Notes under the pieces: model-generated
What the model was told of the DNA's origin: nothing
Database searches by the model: none
What the model saw: the letters and a program-made list of their open reading frames with translations, nothing else
Assembly (NCBI GenBank): GCA_024227975.1
Contig: JAAETV010000105.1
Span: forward strand, 1 to 34,036
Direction: 5' to 3'
Length of the DNA: 34,036 bases
DNA from: Actinomycetes bacterium
GTDB lineage: Bacteria; Actinomycetota; Acidimicrobiia; Acidimicrobiales; SZUA-35
Program-made: the position numbers and the translations under genes
Shown here: one piece after another, positions 7,643-15,712 of the stretch
Position numbering within the stretch: position 1 is the stretch's first letter
Layout of the letters: each line of letters starts with the position of its first letter

Positions 7643-8460
7643 ACGGTGCCTTGGATTTCGGTGAACTAGTGATGCTGATCGACCACAAGAAGCGGCGCTA
7701 TCTGATCACCCTCGAAGAGGGCCGTGAGTTCCAATCCCATGCTGGCGTGCTGCCTCACGAGGTGATCGTCGGGCAAGGGGAGGGGGCCGAGGTTGCGACC
7801 ACCCGGGGGCAGCGGTTCCGGGTGTTTCGGCCGACCCTGAGCGACTATGTGCTGTCGATGCCACGGGGGGCACAGGTCATCTACCCCAAGGATCTTGGGC
7901 CGATGGTGCTGCTGGCCGACATCGGGCCGGGCATGCGAGTTCTGGAGTCAGGTGTTGGCTCAGGGGCCCTGTCGATGACGATGCTCCGAGCCGGGGCTGA
8001 GATAACGGGCTACGAGCTGAGGGAGGACTTCGCCGCCAGGGCAACGAACAACGTCAAGGCCTTTCTCGGAGCCCAAGCTCTGGAGCGGTACAGAGTCGAG
8101 TTGCGCAATTGCTACGACGGGATTGACGAGCGCGACCTCGACCGGGTGGTACTCGATCTGCCGGAGCCCTGGAACGTCATACCCCACGCCGAGAAGGCCC
8201 TGCGCCCCGGCGGGATCCTGGTCTCCTACAGCCCGTCCATCACCCAGGTCATGCAGCTGACCAAGGCTCTGGAGCGGGCCGGATTCAGTGAGATCTCAAC
8301 CACCGAGGTCATGAACCGGACCTGGCACATCGACGGGGCCGCGGTGCGACCCGACCACCGGATGGTGGCCCACACCGGCTTCCTGACGCGGGCCCGAGCC
8401 GTTCGGCCTGGCGGCCTCACTACGCAGCTTTCGGCTTCGCCGGAAGCTGGGGAGCGTTAG
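7639..8460 (+). CDS. trmI: tRNA (adenine-58-N1)-methyltransferase
   Basis: SAM-dependent enzyme making m1A58 in the tRNA T-loop. 273 residues, close to mycobacterial TrmI. An N-terminal beta domain (about 1-75) is followed by a Rossmann methyltransferase fold: motif I VLESGVGSGALS (101-112), acidic strand end GYELRED (124-130), and the diagnostic VLDLPEPW with Asp173 (171-178). PGGILVSYSPSITQ precedes the C-terminal strands. Start ATG 7639 overlaps the ttuA stop as ATGA; an internal ATG at 7672 would cut the N-domain. The last residues (about 261-273) are encoded by the first copy of a 49-bp tandem repeat, so this tail may be a recent addition. Confidence 0.95.
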   Translation: MNGALDFGELVMLIDHKKRRYLITLEEGREFQSHAGVLPHEVIVGQGEGAEVATTRGQRFRVFRPTLSDYVLSMPRGAQVIYPKDLGPMVLLADIGPGMRVLESGVGSGALSMTMLRAGAEITGYELREDFAARATNNVKAFLGAQALERYRVELRNCYDGIDERDLDRVVLDLPEPWNVIPHAEKALRPGGILVSYSPSITQVMQLTKALERAGFSEISTTEVMNRTWHIDGAAVRPDHRMVAHTGFLTRARAVRPGGLTTQLSASPEAGER

Positions 8461-8547
8461 ACAGACAGTTGCGCAGTTATTGGCTTCGCCGGAAGCTGGG
8501 GAGCGCTAAACAGACAGTTGGGCAGCTACGGGAACTAGCGGAACCAG
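8422..8547. repeat. 49-bp tandem repeat, about 2.5 copies, overlapping the trmI 3' end
   Basis: Copies start at 8422, 8471 and 8520; the first two match at 43 of 49 positions, while the third is partial and decayed (clear match only at its start and around GCGGAA). Each full copy includes a small hairpin, GCTTC-GCCG-GAAGC (8434-8447 and 8483-8496). Copy 1 encodes the TrmI tail and its TAG stop; the rest lies between the convergent trmI and acyl-CoA dehydrogenase genes. Confidence 0.85.
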
Positions 8548-8561
8548 AAGGCGGGTGGGGG

Positions 8562-9887
8562 TCAGTCGAGCCAGCTGGCGGGGGCTCCGTGTTGGACGGA
8601 GTTGAACCGGCTGGCGAAACTCGGGCCCAGGGACTCCTTGCGAGGGCCTGAGAACCCGAACAAGAACTGGGCCACCCGACGGAGCTGAATCTCCTCCGCT
8701 CCTTCGGTGATCCGGTAGCGACGATGGTGCCGGTAGATGTGCTCGAAAGGCATGTGCCGGCTGTACCCGATCCCGCCGTGGGTCTGGATGGCCTGGTCGG
8801 CTGCGTTACACACCAGTCGATTGGCCCGATAATTGCACATGGCCACCTTGTCCGAGATGTACATGGGATCTGTGCCCTCGTCCATCTCCCACGCCGTCTT
8901 GCGCACCAGTTGGCGGATCATCTCGGCTTCAGTGTGCATCTCGGCCAACGGCCACTGGATGGCCTGATTCATCGACAGGGTCCGGCCGAACGGCTTGCGC
9001 TCCCGGGAGTACTTAACGCTCTCGTCGATGCAGTACTGGGAAGCTCCGACCCCTGATGCGGCCTGACGGATCCGGTTCTCGTGGACAAAGGTCTGGGCCA
9101 CGGCCAAACCACGACCCTCATCGCCCAGACGAGTGCTGTCGGCAACCCGCACATCGGTCAGCGTCACCTCTGCATGGTCGGTCGGCATGTTGAACGTCCA
9201 CCACATGAATTCGACATTGAAACCGGGGGTATCCACGGGGGTGATGAAGCAGGTGATGCCCTCGGCATCACCTGGCTTGCCCGAAGTGCGGGCGAAGACG
9301 TAGTCATGGGTGGCTGCGTGCATTCCCGTGTTCCACCGCTTGGCTCCATTGATCACCCACTCGTCACCATCGCGGTAGGCGTTGGTCTCCATCCAGGTGG
9401 CATCGGAGCCATGAAGGGGTTCGGTCAGCCCGAACCCGATCCGGGCCCGCCCCTCGAGCATCCCGTGGATCCACTCGCTCTTCTGTTCCTCTGTCCCGTA
9501 TAGGTCCATCATCAGCACGGTCGGGAAGTTGCCGACGATCGAGCTCTCGTTCTGGAGGTCGTTGTGGAGGCCCAGACCCTTCGCCGCCAGATGTTCGCGG
9601 ATGATGGCCATCCCCAGATTGGAACCATTGCGGCCCCCGAACTTCTCCGGCAGGTGGTAGCGAAGGAATCCGGCTGCGTCGGCCCGCCGCCGCATCTCGC
9701 TCAACAGCTTTTCCCACTCCCGGTTCGGCCAACCGTCGCGCTCGAAGTCGGTCCGTGCGTACTCTCGCCGATGGTCGAAGAAACGGATGTTGTCGTTCTC
9801 GCGCTCCAGCGGCTTTATCTCGTCCTCAATGAACTGATCGAGCTCACCTAGCAGGCTCTGGATGTCAGAGGGGATGGCGAAGTCCAC
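8562..9887 (-). CDS. Acyl-CoA dehydrogenase
   Basis: FAD-dependent alpha,beta-desaturase of acyl-CoA thioesters (fatty acid or side-chain catabolism). 441 residues from GTG 9887, which has GAGGAG at a good distance; a further upstream start would add a low-complexity tail. Helical N-domain (about 1-130), then the beta-domain FAD/substrate signature GFGLTEPLHGSDATWMET, and helical C-domain with QTHGGIGYSRHMPFEHIYR and RITEGAEEIQLRR, where the TEG Glu is near the expected catalytic base. Length and the LHGSDATW variant suggest a branch of CaiA/FadE-type enzymes; substrate cannot be told. Convergent with trmI. Confidence 0.93.
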   Translation of the reverse strand: MDFAIPSDIQSLLGELDQFIEDEIKPLERENDNIRFFDHRREYARTDFERDGWPNREWEKLLSEMRRRADAAGFLRYHLPEKFGGRNGSNLGMAIIREHLAAKGLGLHNDLQNESSIVGNFPTVLMMDLYGTEEQKSEWIHGMLEGRARIGFGLTEPLHGSDATWMETNAYRDGDEWVINGAKRWNTGMHAATHDYVFARTSGKPGDAEGITCFITPVDTPGFNVEFMWWTFNMPTDHAEVTLTDVRVADSTRLGDEGRGLAVAQTFVHENRIRQAASGVGASQYCIDESVKYSRERKPFGRTLSMNQAIQWPLAEMHTEAEMIRQLVRKTAWEMDEGTDPMYISDKVAMCNYRANRLVCNAADQAIQTHGGIGYSRHMPFEHIYRHHRRYRITEGAEEIQLRRVAQFLFGFSGPRKESLGPSFASRFNSVQHGAPASWLD

Positions 9888-10142
9888 GGTTCTCTCCTCA
9901 GATCGCGGGGTCCGATACTGGAACCCGGTCGACGTCGAGCCGATGCTATGGGTCGTGGAGCCCAAGCACCGAATTCGTAGCCCAAGTGGCCCACAGGGCC
10001 AGGCCGGAGGCAATGCCACCCACTGGGAGATGCCGTGCTCTAGCCTTCCCAGATATGACTACTGCCCAGGCGGCCGGGCACGGCCCTGAGACTCCAGTAT
10101 TCGGGGCACCAGACACCACGATGGTTGATGAGGGGCTCAGAC
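9888..10142. other. Divergent intergenic region, acyl-CoA dehydrogenase / LytR_C gene
   Basis: 255 bp without a credible gene. It must carry two outward promoters; TAGCAT on the minus strand (cat-side bases about 9950-9955) is a possible -10 for the dehydrogenase but has no good -35. A small GGCCC-ACA-GGGCC stem occurs near 9988-10000. Nothing else stands out. Confidence 0.35.
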
Positions 10143-10670
10143 GTGGTCGTTGACCGCATTGAACGACACGATGTTGCCAATGCCGTGATGTTGGCAGCAG
10201 TCCTCCTCCTTCTCGGGCTCGGCACCATCACCGCCATGCGCAGCCTGTTCAGCACCGTCGATGAGGGTCTGGTCCTCAGCGAGAAGACATTGGAGTCCGA
10301 GGAGGCACCGACCGGCGCCACGGCCACCACAGACCCGACCGACAGCTCCGAGACGAGTGCCATCATCGCCGCCCGTCCCCCCGACGAGGTTCTGGTCCGG
10401 GTAGCCAACGGGGCCAGGCGGGCCGGTGTTGCCGGTGCCGGCACTGAGACCCTGCAGGCGGCCGGCTACCCGACCCTGTCTCCCAAGAACGGGCCGACCC
10501 TCGACACCAGCGTCGTGTACTACATCAGTGGCTATGCTGCCGACGCGGTCAAGGTGGCCGAGGTACTCGGCCTCCAACCGACACAGATCGAACCGATGCC
10601 GTCTGATCCGGGCGTGCCGCTGGAGGAAGCGAAGATCGTCGCCATCCTCGGAGTCAACTCCAACTACTAG
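10143..10670 (+). CDS. LytR C-terminal domain protein, membrane anchored
   Basis: 175 residues: a short basic N-terminus, one transmembrane helix (AVMLAAVLLLLGLGTITAM, about 15-33), a Thr/Ser/Glu linker (about 45-85), and a LytR_C domain (about 85-175) with EVLVRVANGARRAGVAGAGTE, then AAGYPTLSP, TSVVYYISGY and AKIVAILG. The LytR_C domain usually follows LCP ligases that attach polymers to peptidoglycan; here it stands alone, a common actinobacterial form of unknown role, probably cell-envelope related. GTG 10143 is preferred because GAGGGG (10130-10135) precedes it by seven bases; in-frame ATG 10128 is the alternative. Confidence 0.82.
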   Translation: MVVDRIERHDVANAVMLAAVLLLLGLGTITAMRSLFSTVDEGLVLSEKTLESEEAPTGATATTDPTDSSETSAIIAARPPDEVLVRVANGARRAGVAGAGTETLQAAGYPTLSPKNGPTLDTSVVYYISGYAADAVKVAEVLGLQPTQIEPMPSDPGVPLEEAKIVAILGVNSNY

Positions 10671-10717
10671 ACCCCCTAGGGATCCAGCGGACAGGGGATA
10701 GGGACCGCTCGGTTTGC
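10671..10717. terminator. Short convergent gap with a weak bidirectional hairpin
   Basis: CCCCT (about 10673-10677) can pair with AGGGG (10692-10696) between the stops of the LytR_C gene and the Nudix gene. Five pairs and no T-run: a weak candidate only. Confidence 0.2.
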
Positions 10718-11221
10718 TCAGGACTCAGCGAGGGGACCTGAGATATCGATTGGGGGGTTTGGCAGATTCCCGGAGACCAGATCGGGGAGCAGTTCGGGTA
10801 GGCGGGGAGGCAAGAAGGCTGTCGAGGCATTGAGGACCTCTTCTACCGTCCACCAACGAGCCCCCTGGAAGGCGAGCGCTTCGAGAGCTTCGAGGCGGGG
10901 AGGGGCCAGCTCGACCTGGTCGGTCCAGGCGACATGGATGAACTCGTCCTGGTCGAAATAGAGGCCAGCGAAGGTGAACTGGACACTCTGGGTCCATACC
11001 ACGGGGCCGATCTCAGCTGAGAGTATCCCAGCCTCTTCCTGAAGCTCCCGGGCCGCGGTGTCAGCCGAGGTCTCAGTGGGATCCATGCCACCGCCTGGTA
11101 TCTCCCACCAGCCGGGGCCGAGGGGATTTGCCGGATTGCGGGACTTGATCAAGAGGACCCGCTCATCGCGATCGAGCACGACCACACGTGCCGCCCGGCG
11201 ACGCCGTGAGGGAAAGTTCAT
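10718..11221 (-). CDS. Nudix hydrolase
   Basis: Mg-dependent hydrolase of a nucleoside diphosphate linked to X. 167 residues with a complete Nudix box, GGGMDPTETSADTAARELQEEAG (about 44-66), including the REXXEE metal-binding helix (RELQEE). Strand ARVVVLDRDERVLLI precedes it, as usual. A C-terminal stretch with ARWWTVEEVL matches general housekeeping Nudix proteins; the substrate cannot be deduced. Start: ATG 11221 gives the family-type N-terminus. TATAGC at 11231-11236 (minus) would place transcription initiation after the alternative GTG 11230, which argues against that start. Divergent from coaA. Confidence 0.9.
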   Translation of the reverse strand: MNFPSRRRRAARVVVLDRDERVLLIKSRNPANPLGPGWWEIPGGGMDPTETSADTAARELQEEAGILSAEIGPVVWTQSVQFTFAGLYFDQDEFIHVAWTDQVELAPPRLEALEALAFQGARWWTVEEVLNASTAFLPPRLPELLPDLVSGNLPNPPIDISGPLAES

Positions 11222-11326
11222 CGTCTGCACGCTATACGAGATGGCCTCGAACTAGCATCCTGACCCCAGAGATGCCACCATCGAGCGCGTCGTCCCAAGA
11301 CCACGAGCGGAAATGGCTTCCTGATC

Positions 11327-12271
11327 ATGATTGCGGAAACGACCCACCTCTCCCGGTACATCACCTTCACCGCAGAGCAGTGGGGGAGGCTCAGGGCAGC
11401 CACGCCCCTGACCCTGACCGAAGAGGACGTCGAGCGGCTACGAGGCCTCAACGTCGCCCTCAGCCTCAATGAGGTCACTGAGATCTTTCTCCCCCTATCT
11501 CGCCTGCTCAACCTGTATGTCGGGGCATCGCAGGAGCTGTACCGGGCCACTGACACCTTCCTGGGCAAGCTCCCGGAGAAGGTTCCGTTCATCATCGGGA
11601 TCGCCGGCTCGGTGGCGGTTGGCAAGTCGACAACAGCCCGAGTCCTCCAGACAGCGCTCGCTCGCTGGCCCAACCACCCAAAAGTCGACCTGATCACCAC
11701 CGACGGGTTTCTTCACCCCAACAAGCTCCTCGAGAAAAGGGGGCTCATGGAGCGCAAGGGGTTCCCCGAGTCCTATGACCGGCGCCGACTGCTCCAGTTC
11801 CTATCCGAGATCAAGTCGGGCACACCAGAGGTACAGGCCCCGGTCTATTCCCACCTCACGTACGACATCATGGAAGATCAGACAACCATCGTCAGCCAGC
11901 CCGACATCCTGATCGTGGAGGGACTCAACGTGCTGCAAACAGGCCAGGCCGATGAAGAGCGTCCAGTCTTTGTCTCTGACTTCTTCGACTTCTCGATCTT
12001 CGTCGATGCCGAGGTGGCTCACATTCGAGACTGGTACGTCGAGCGCTTCTTCACCCTCCGGGAGACAGCTTTTCGCGATCCTCAGTCATACTTCTCTCGC
12101 TACGCCCTGCTCAATGATGAGGATGCGGCCAAAACTGCGACCGACATCTGGACCAGGATCAACGAGCGGAACCTCTACGAGAACATCCTCCCCACTCGGG
12201 AACGAGCCGATCTCATCATCCGCAAATCGGCCGATCACTCAACCAGCGAAGTACGGCTGAGCAAGCTCTGA
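11327..12271 (+). CDS. coaA: Type I pantothenate kinase
   Basis: Phosphorylates pantothenate, the first and controlling step of coenzyme A synthesis. 314 residues, typical length. N-terminal family motif [15 protein letters not shown] (about 9-23); P-loop GSVAVGKST (about 93-101); [13 protein letters not shown] (about 119-131), KGFPESYD, the YSHLTYDI substrate segment, and [10 protein letters not shown]. The C-terminal part with RDWYVERF and YSRYALL-type helices is complete. ATG 11327 with a moderate GAGCGGA upstream. Single-gene unit divergent from the Nudix gene. Confidence 0.97.
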   Translation: MIAETTHLSRYITFTAEQWGRLRAATPLTLTEEDVERLRGLNVALSLNEVTEIFLPLSRLLNLYVGASQELYRATDTFLGKLPEKVPFIIGIAGSVAVGKSTTARVLQTALARWPNHPKVDLITTDGFLHPNKLLEKRGLMERKGFPESYDRRRLLQFLSEIKSGTPEVQAPVYSHLTYDIMEDQTTIVSQPDILIVEGLNVLQTGQADEERPVFVSDFFDFSIFVDAEVAHIRDWYVERFFTLRETAFRDPQSYFSRYALLNDEDAAKTATDIWTRINERNLYENILPTRERADLIIRKSADHSTSEVRLSKL

Positions 12272-12382
12272 ATCGACCCTCAGATCTCAAATCTGTGACC
12301 AGGTACATCTGGGCCTGGTGTTACCGACGTCACTCCGCTATTGTCCGGACGTCCGATTTGCCGAGTGTGGCGTAGGGAGAGC
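12272..12382 (+). promoter_or_regulatory. coaA-livH gap: weak hairpins, -10 candidate and a 10-bp palindrome
   Basis: Two weak stems, CAGAT/ATCTG (12281-12295) and ACCAGG/CCTGGT (12298-12319), follow coaA without T-runs. TATTGT (12339-12344) fits a -10 for the liv operon, and the perfect palindrome CGGACGTCCG (12346-12355) covers the likely start of transcription, as an operator would. AGGGAGA (12374-12380) is the ribosome site for ATG 12383. Confidence 0.4.
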
Positions 12383-13744
12383 ATGGTTGGGTCAGTGTGG
12401 CGCGCGGTCCTCGCGTCTGCGTTCGTTTTGGCGTCGTTGCTCGGCTTTGCGACCGTGGCCGCCGCCCAAGACGACGGGCAGACCGTAGGCGGCCAACTCA
12501 GGGTCGAAGATGATAGTGGAGAGCTGGTCCCGGTCGAGGGCGCGGTGGTCGCCATCGACGGCCAAGATGAAGCCGTAACCGATTCCGAGGGGCGCTGGTT
12601 GATCACCGTCTCCGAGGGCGGAACCTATGTCGTGGTCCTCGATCCCGCGACCCTCCCTGAGGGGGTCTCTTTGCGAGACATAGCTCGAGGCTCACTCGAG
12701 GTACTGGTCGAACCAGGGCAGTCGAAGACCGTCCTGTTCGCCCTGACCACGGGCGAATCGATCGACAGCTCATCGGGCGACGTCGACTCCGGATCGAGCT
12801 CAGGCTCGGACATCACCGGGCGACGAGTCGCCCAGCTCACCGTTGAGGGGCTCAAGCAGGGCCTGTATCTGGCCATGGCCGCCATCGGCCTGTCGCTGAT
12901 CTTCGGGACGACCGGGCTGGTGAACTTCGCCCACGCCGAGCTGGTCACCTGGGGTCAGCTCACCACCTTCTTCTTCAACTACTACGGCCTGGCTGGCCTG
13001 TTCGGCTTCCTGGCCCCCCTTCCCGGGCCCTTCGGTGATGGCGTCAACCTGATCTTCGCCGCTCTCCTGGGCATGATTTGCGGTGGCGGGCTCGGCTACC
13101 TGCTCGATCGCGGCCTGTTCAGGGGGATGCGTCGAAGCGGGGTGAGCCTGATCGCCCAGATGGTCATCACCATCGGCTTGTCGATCCTGCTTCGCTACCT
13201 GTTCCTCTACAACTTCGGAGGCAATCCGAGGTTCTTCCGTGACTTCGCCAGCCAACGGGCCATGAGCATCGGGCCGGTCGAGATCACCCCCAAGGATCTC
13301 ACGGCCATGATCATCTCGATCATCATCCTCGTCCTGGTCGGGGCCCTGTTGCAACTGACCAGGATCGGCAAGGCCATGCGAGCGGTTGCCGACAACCGTG
13401 ATCTGGCTGAGTCGTCTGGTATCGATGTCCAGCGTGTCATCAGTGTCGTCTGGATCGCCGGCGGCGCTCTGGCCGCCCTGGGTGGGGTGTTCTTCGGTCT
13501 CGACCAGATCAAATGGGACTTCGGGTTCCGGATCCTGCTGCTGATCTTCGCCGCCGTGACCCTCGGTGGTCTCGGAACCGCCTACGGGGCCCTGGTCGGG
13601 GCCCTGACCGTGGGCCTGGTAATCAACCTGTCGACCCTGTTCATCGACGTCGAGCTCAAGAACATGGTGGCCCTGCTGGTGCTGGTGTTGATCCTCCTCT
13701 TCCGGCCCCAAGGCATATTGGGACGACCGGAGAGGGTGGGCTGA
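12383..13744 (+). CDS. livH: Branched-chain amino acid ABC permease LivH with secreted Ig-like N-domain
   Basis: First gene of a Liv-type importer. 453 residues, about 150 more than usual LivH. Residues 1-28 form a signal peptide (cleavage likely after VAAA). Residues about 30-120 form a beta-rich domain resembling carboxypeptidase-regulatory/prealbumin-like folds (PVEGAVVAIDGQD ... DSEGRWLITVSEGGTYVVVLDP). A Ser/Asp-rich linker (about 123-143) leads to the permease. The permease core has GTTGLVNFAHAELVTWG and the ATPase-contacting loop RIGKAMRAVADNRDLAESSGID, and ends in LLFRPQGILGRPERVG. The fused domain would face the cell exterior. Start ATG 12383 has AGGGAGA upstream; a longer start at 12341 would spoil the signal peptide. 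livM follows after 2 bp. Confidence 0.92.
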   Translation: MVGSVWRAVLASAFVLASLLGFATVAAAQDDGQTVGGQLRVEDDSGELVPVEGAVVAIDGQDEAVTDSEGRWLITVSEGGTYVVVLDPATLPEGVSLRDIARGSLEVLVEPGQSKTVLFALTTGESIDSSSGDVDSGSSSGSDITGRRVAQLTVEGLKQGLYLAMAAIGLSLIFGTTGLVNFAHAELVTWGQLTTFFFNYYGLAGLFGFLAPLPGPFGDGVNLIFAALLGMICGGGLGYLLDRGLFRGMRRSGVSLIAQMVITIGLSILLRYLFLYNFGGNPRFFRDFASQRAMSIGPVEITPKDLTAMIISIIILVLVGALLQLTRIGKAMRAVADNRDLAESSGIDVQRVISVVWIAGGALAALGGVFFGLDQIKWDFGFRILLLIFAAVTLGGLGTAYGALVGALTVGLVINLSTLFIDVELKNMVALLVLVLILLFRPQGILGRPERVG

Positions 13745-13746
13745 TC

Positions 13747-14769
13747 ATGCTGGCATTCGATTGGGACATCATCTTCACCCAGACCTTCTCCCAGGCGTTC
13801 GGCACCCAGGCTGTCGTGTTCGCTCTGGCCGCCATCGGGCTCAATATCCACTTCGGCTACGCCGGCCTGTTGAACTTCGGTCAGGTCGGCTTCATGGCCG
13901 CCGGCGCCTATGGGGTCGGAATGTCGGTGTTCTGGTTCGACATAGGGTTCTGGCCTGGCCTCATCGTCGGTGTCCTCTACTGTCTGGTCTTGGCCCTGAT
14001 ACTCGGTATCCCAACCCTGCGGCTCCGAGCTGACTACCTGGCCATCACGACCATTGCCGCCTCGGAGTCAATACGGCTCTTCGTTCGCTGGCGCGGTAAC
14101 CGGGAGCGGACCGGGGCCGCTGAGGGGATCGGAGACTTCGCCGACCCGTTCTACGATCTGAACATCTTCAACCGGATCGGCTCCCGGCCCTACCGGTTCT
14201 TGTTCTTCGAGTACCGGGCGGGCGACTTATGGGTCATGTTGGTCGGCTGGACCGTTGTCGGCCTCTGCCTGTTGTTGACCTGGCAACTGATGCGCAGTCC
14301 CTGGGGACGGGTGCTGAAGGCCATCCGAGAAGATGAAGACGCGGCCCGAGCCCTCGGCAAGAACGCTTACAGCTACAAGCTCCAGGCCCTGGCCATCGGT
14401 GGCGTCATCGGTGGCATCGGCGGCATGTTGCAGGCCATCGACAAGCAGTCGGTCCAGCCTGACACCTTCAATCCGGTCATCACCTTCATGATCTGGACCG
14501 TTCTGATCATCGGGGGAGCCGGCAGGGTGTGGTCACCGGTTGTCGGGGCCATGCTCTTCTGGGGCCTGATCAGCGGTCTGGAAGCGTTCATGCGTGAATT
14601 GCTTGGCACCGGCTTGGATGAGACCCTGGAAAGATTCCTGAACCTCAGCATCCAGAACGTCAGCCAGGTCAAATTCATGGTGTTCGGCTTGGTACTGATG
14701 CTGCTGATGCGGTACCGACCCCAAGGCATCTTCGGCTCACGAGAGGAGATGGCCCTTGATGACCGATGA
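13747..14769 (+). CDS. livM: Branched-chain amino acid ABC permease LivM
   Basis: Second permease, pairing with LivH in the membrane. 340 residues with the family signature IGLNIHFGYAGLLNFGQVGFMAAGAYG (split over about 30-56), many hydrophobic helices, and the coupling loop SPWGRVLKAIREDEDAARALGKN, ending RYRPQGIFGSREEM. ATG 13747 is used because it begins the conserved N-terminus and follows the livH stop by two bases; longer readings overlap livH out of frame. Its last 11 bases overlap livG. Confidence 0.95.
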   Translation: MLAFDWDIIFTQTFSQAFGTQAVVFALAAIGLNIHFGYAGLLNFGQVGFMAAGAYGVGMSVFWFDIGFWPGLIVGVLYCLVLALILGIPTLRLRADYLAITTIAASESIRLFVRWRGNRERTGAAEGIGDFADPFYDLNIFNRIGSRPYRFLFFEYRAGDLWVMLVGWTVVGLCLLLTWQLMRSPWGRVLKAIREDEDAARALGKNAYSYKLQALAIGGVIGGIGGMLQAIDKQSVQPDTFNPVITFMIWTVLIIGGAGRVWSPVVGAMLFWGLISGLEAFMRELLGTGLDETLERFLNLSIQNVSQVKFMVFGLVLMLLMRYRPQGIFGSREEMALDDR

Positions 14770-15712
14770 CTCCCCGACCACCACGACGGCCGAGGTCGAA
14801 TATCACAACCCGGTCGCCGGTGTCTTCGATGATGTCGAGAGGATCCCGGGAGTAGCCAAGCCCGACCCGATTCTGACGGCCACCAATGTACGCCGCAGCT
14901 TCGGCGGCCTCGTCGCAGTTGACGTAGACCGGGTCGAGATCCAGCGGGGAGCCATCACGGCTCTCATCGGGCCCAACGGTGCGGGAAAGACAACCTTCTT
15001 CAACCTGTTGACCGGCTTCGATGCGCCCGATTCCGGCCATGTCGAGCTGAACGGGAAGTCGATTGACGGAGTGCCCTCGCACAGGCTTGCTTCTCAAGGA
15101 ATGGTTCGTACCTTCCAGCTGACAAAGGCCCTCTCCAAGCTCACGGTGTTGGAGAACATGATGCTCGGGGCCAAGAACCAGAAGGGGGAGAACATCCTCC
15201 GCTCCCTCATCTCACCCTTGTGGCGAGGTCAGGAGCAGGCCATTGAGGTTGAAGCTCGGGCCCTATTGGAACGGTTCAAGCTGTCCCACATGACCGACGA
15301 ATACGCCGGAACCCTCTCTGGGGGCCAGCGCAAACTGGTCGAGATGGCCCGGGCCCTGATGACCGACCCCGAGCTGGTCATGCTCGATGAGCCTATGGCC
15401 GGAGTGAACCCAGCCTTGACCCAATCGCTGCTCGGTCATGTGAAGCAGTTGCGCTCAGACGGGCGAACCGTCATCTTCGTCGAACACGACATGGATGTGG
15501 TCCAAGACATCAGTGACTGGGTGATCGTCATGGCCGAAGGTCGGATCATCGCCGAGGGACCTCCTGCTTCGATCGCCGAGAACCAGCATGTCGTCGACGC
15601 CTATCTTGGATCTCATCACGACTCCGAGCTCGACTTCGCCCCTGGGGCCGACGCAGAAGATGAAGTGGCCGAGTCCGATGATGCTGGTTCTGCCGAGTCT
15701 GAGGACATCTGA
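14759..15712 (+). CDS. livG: Branched-chain amino acid ABC ATPase LivG
   Basis: ATPase subunit. 317 residues, longer than common LivG (about 255) at both ends. An N-terminal extension (about 1-38) precedes the ABC domain. Walker A GPNGAGKTT (71-79), signature LSGGQRK, Walker B LVMLDEPMAGV and H-loop VEHDMD are all intact. The C-terminal tail after YLGSHH (about 285-317) is strongly acidic (Asp/Glu/Ser). Start ATG 14759 with GAGGAG at ten bases; it overlaps livM by 11 bases. The stop overlaps livF by one base. Confidence 0.95.
   Translation: MTDDSPTTTTAEVEYHNPVAGVFDDVERIPGVAKPDPILTATNVRRSFGGLVAVDVDRVEIQRGAITALIGPNGAGKTTFFNLLTGFDAPDSGHVELNGKSIDGVPSHRLASQGMVRTFQLTKALSKLTVLENMMLGAKNQKGENILRSLISPLWRGQEQAIEVEARALLERFKLSHMTDEYAGTLSGGQRKLVEMARALMTDPELVMLDEPMAGVNPALTQSLLGHVKQLRSDGRTVIFVEHDMDVVQDISDWVIVMAEGRIIAEGPPASIAENQHVVDAYLGSHHDSELDFAPGADAEDEVAESDDAGSAESEDI

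Noticed and set aside
12800..13711. 303-residue minus-strand frame antisense to livH
   Set aside because: Its Asp/Glu/Gln/Gly-rich content reflects the complement of a hydrophobic permease.
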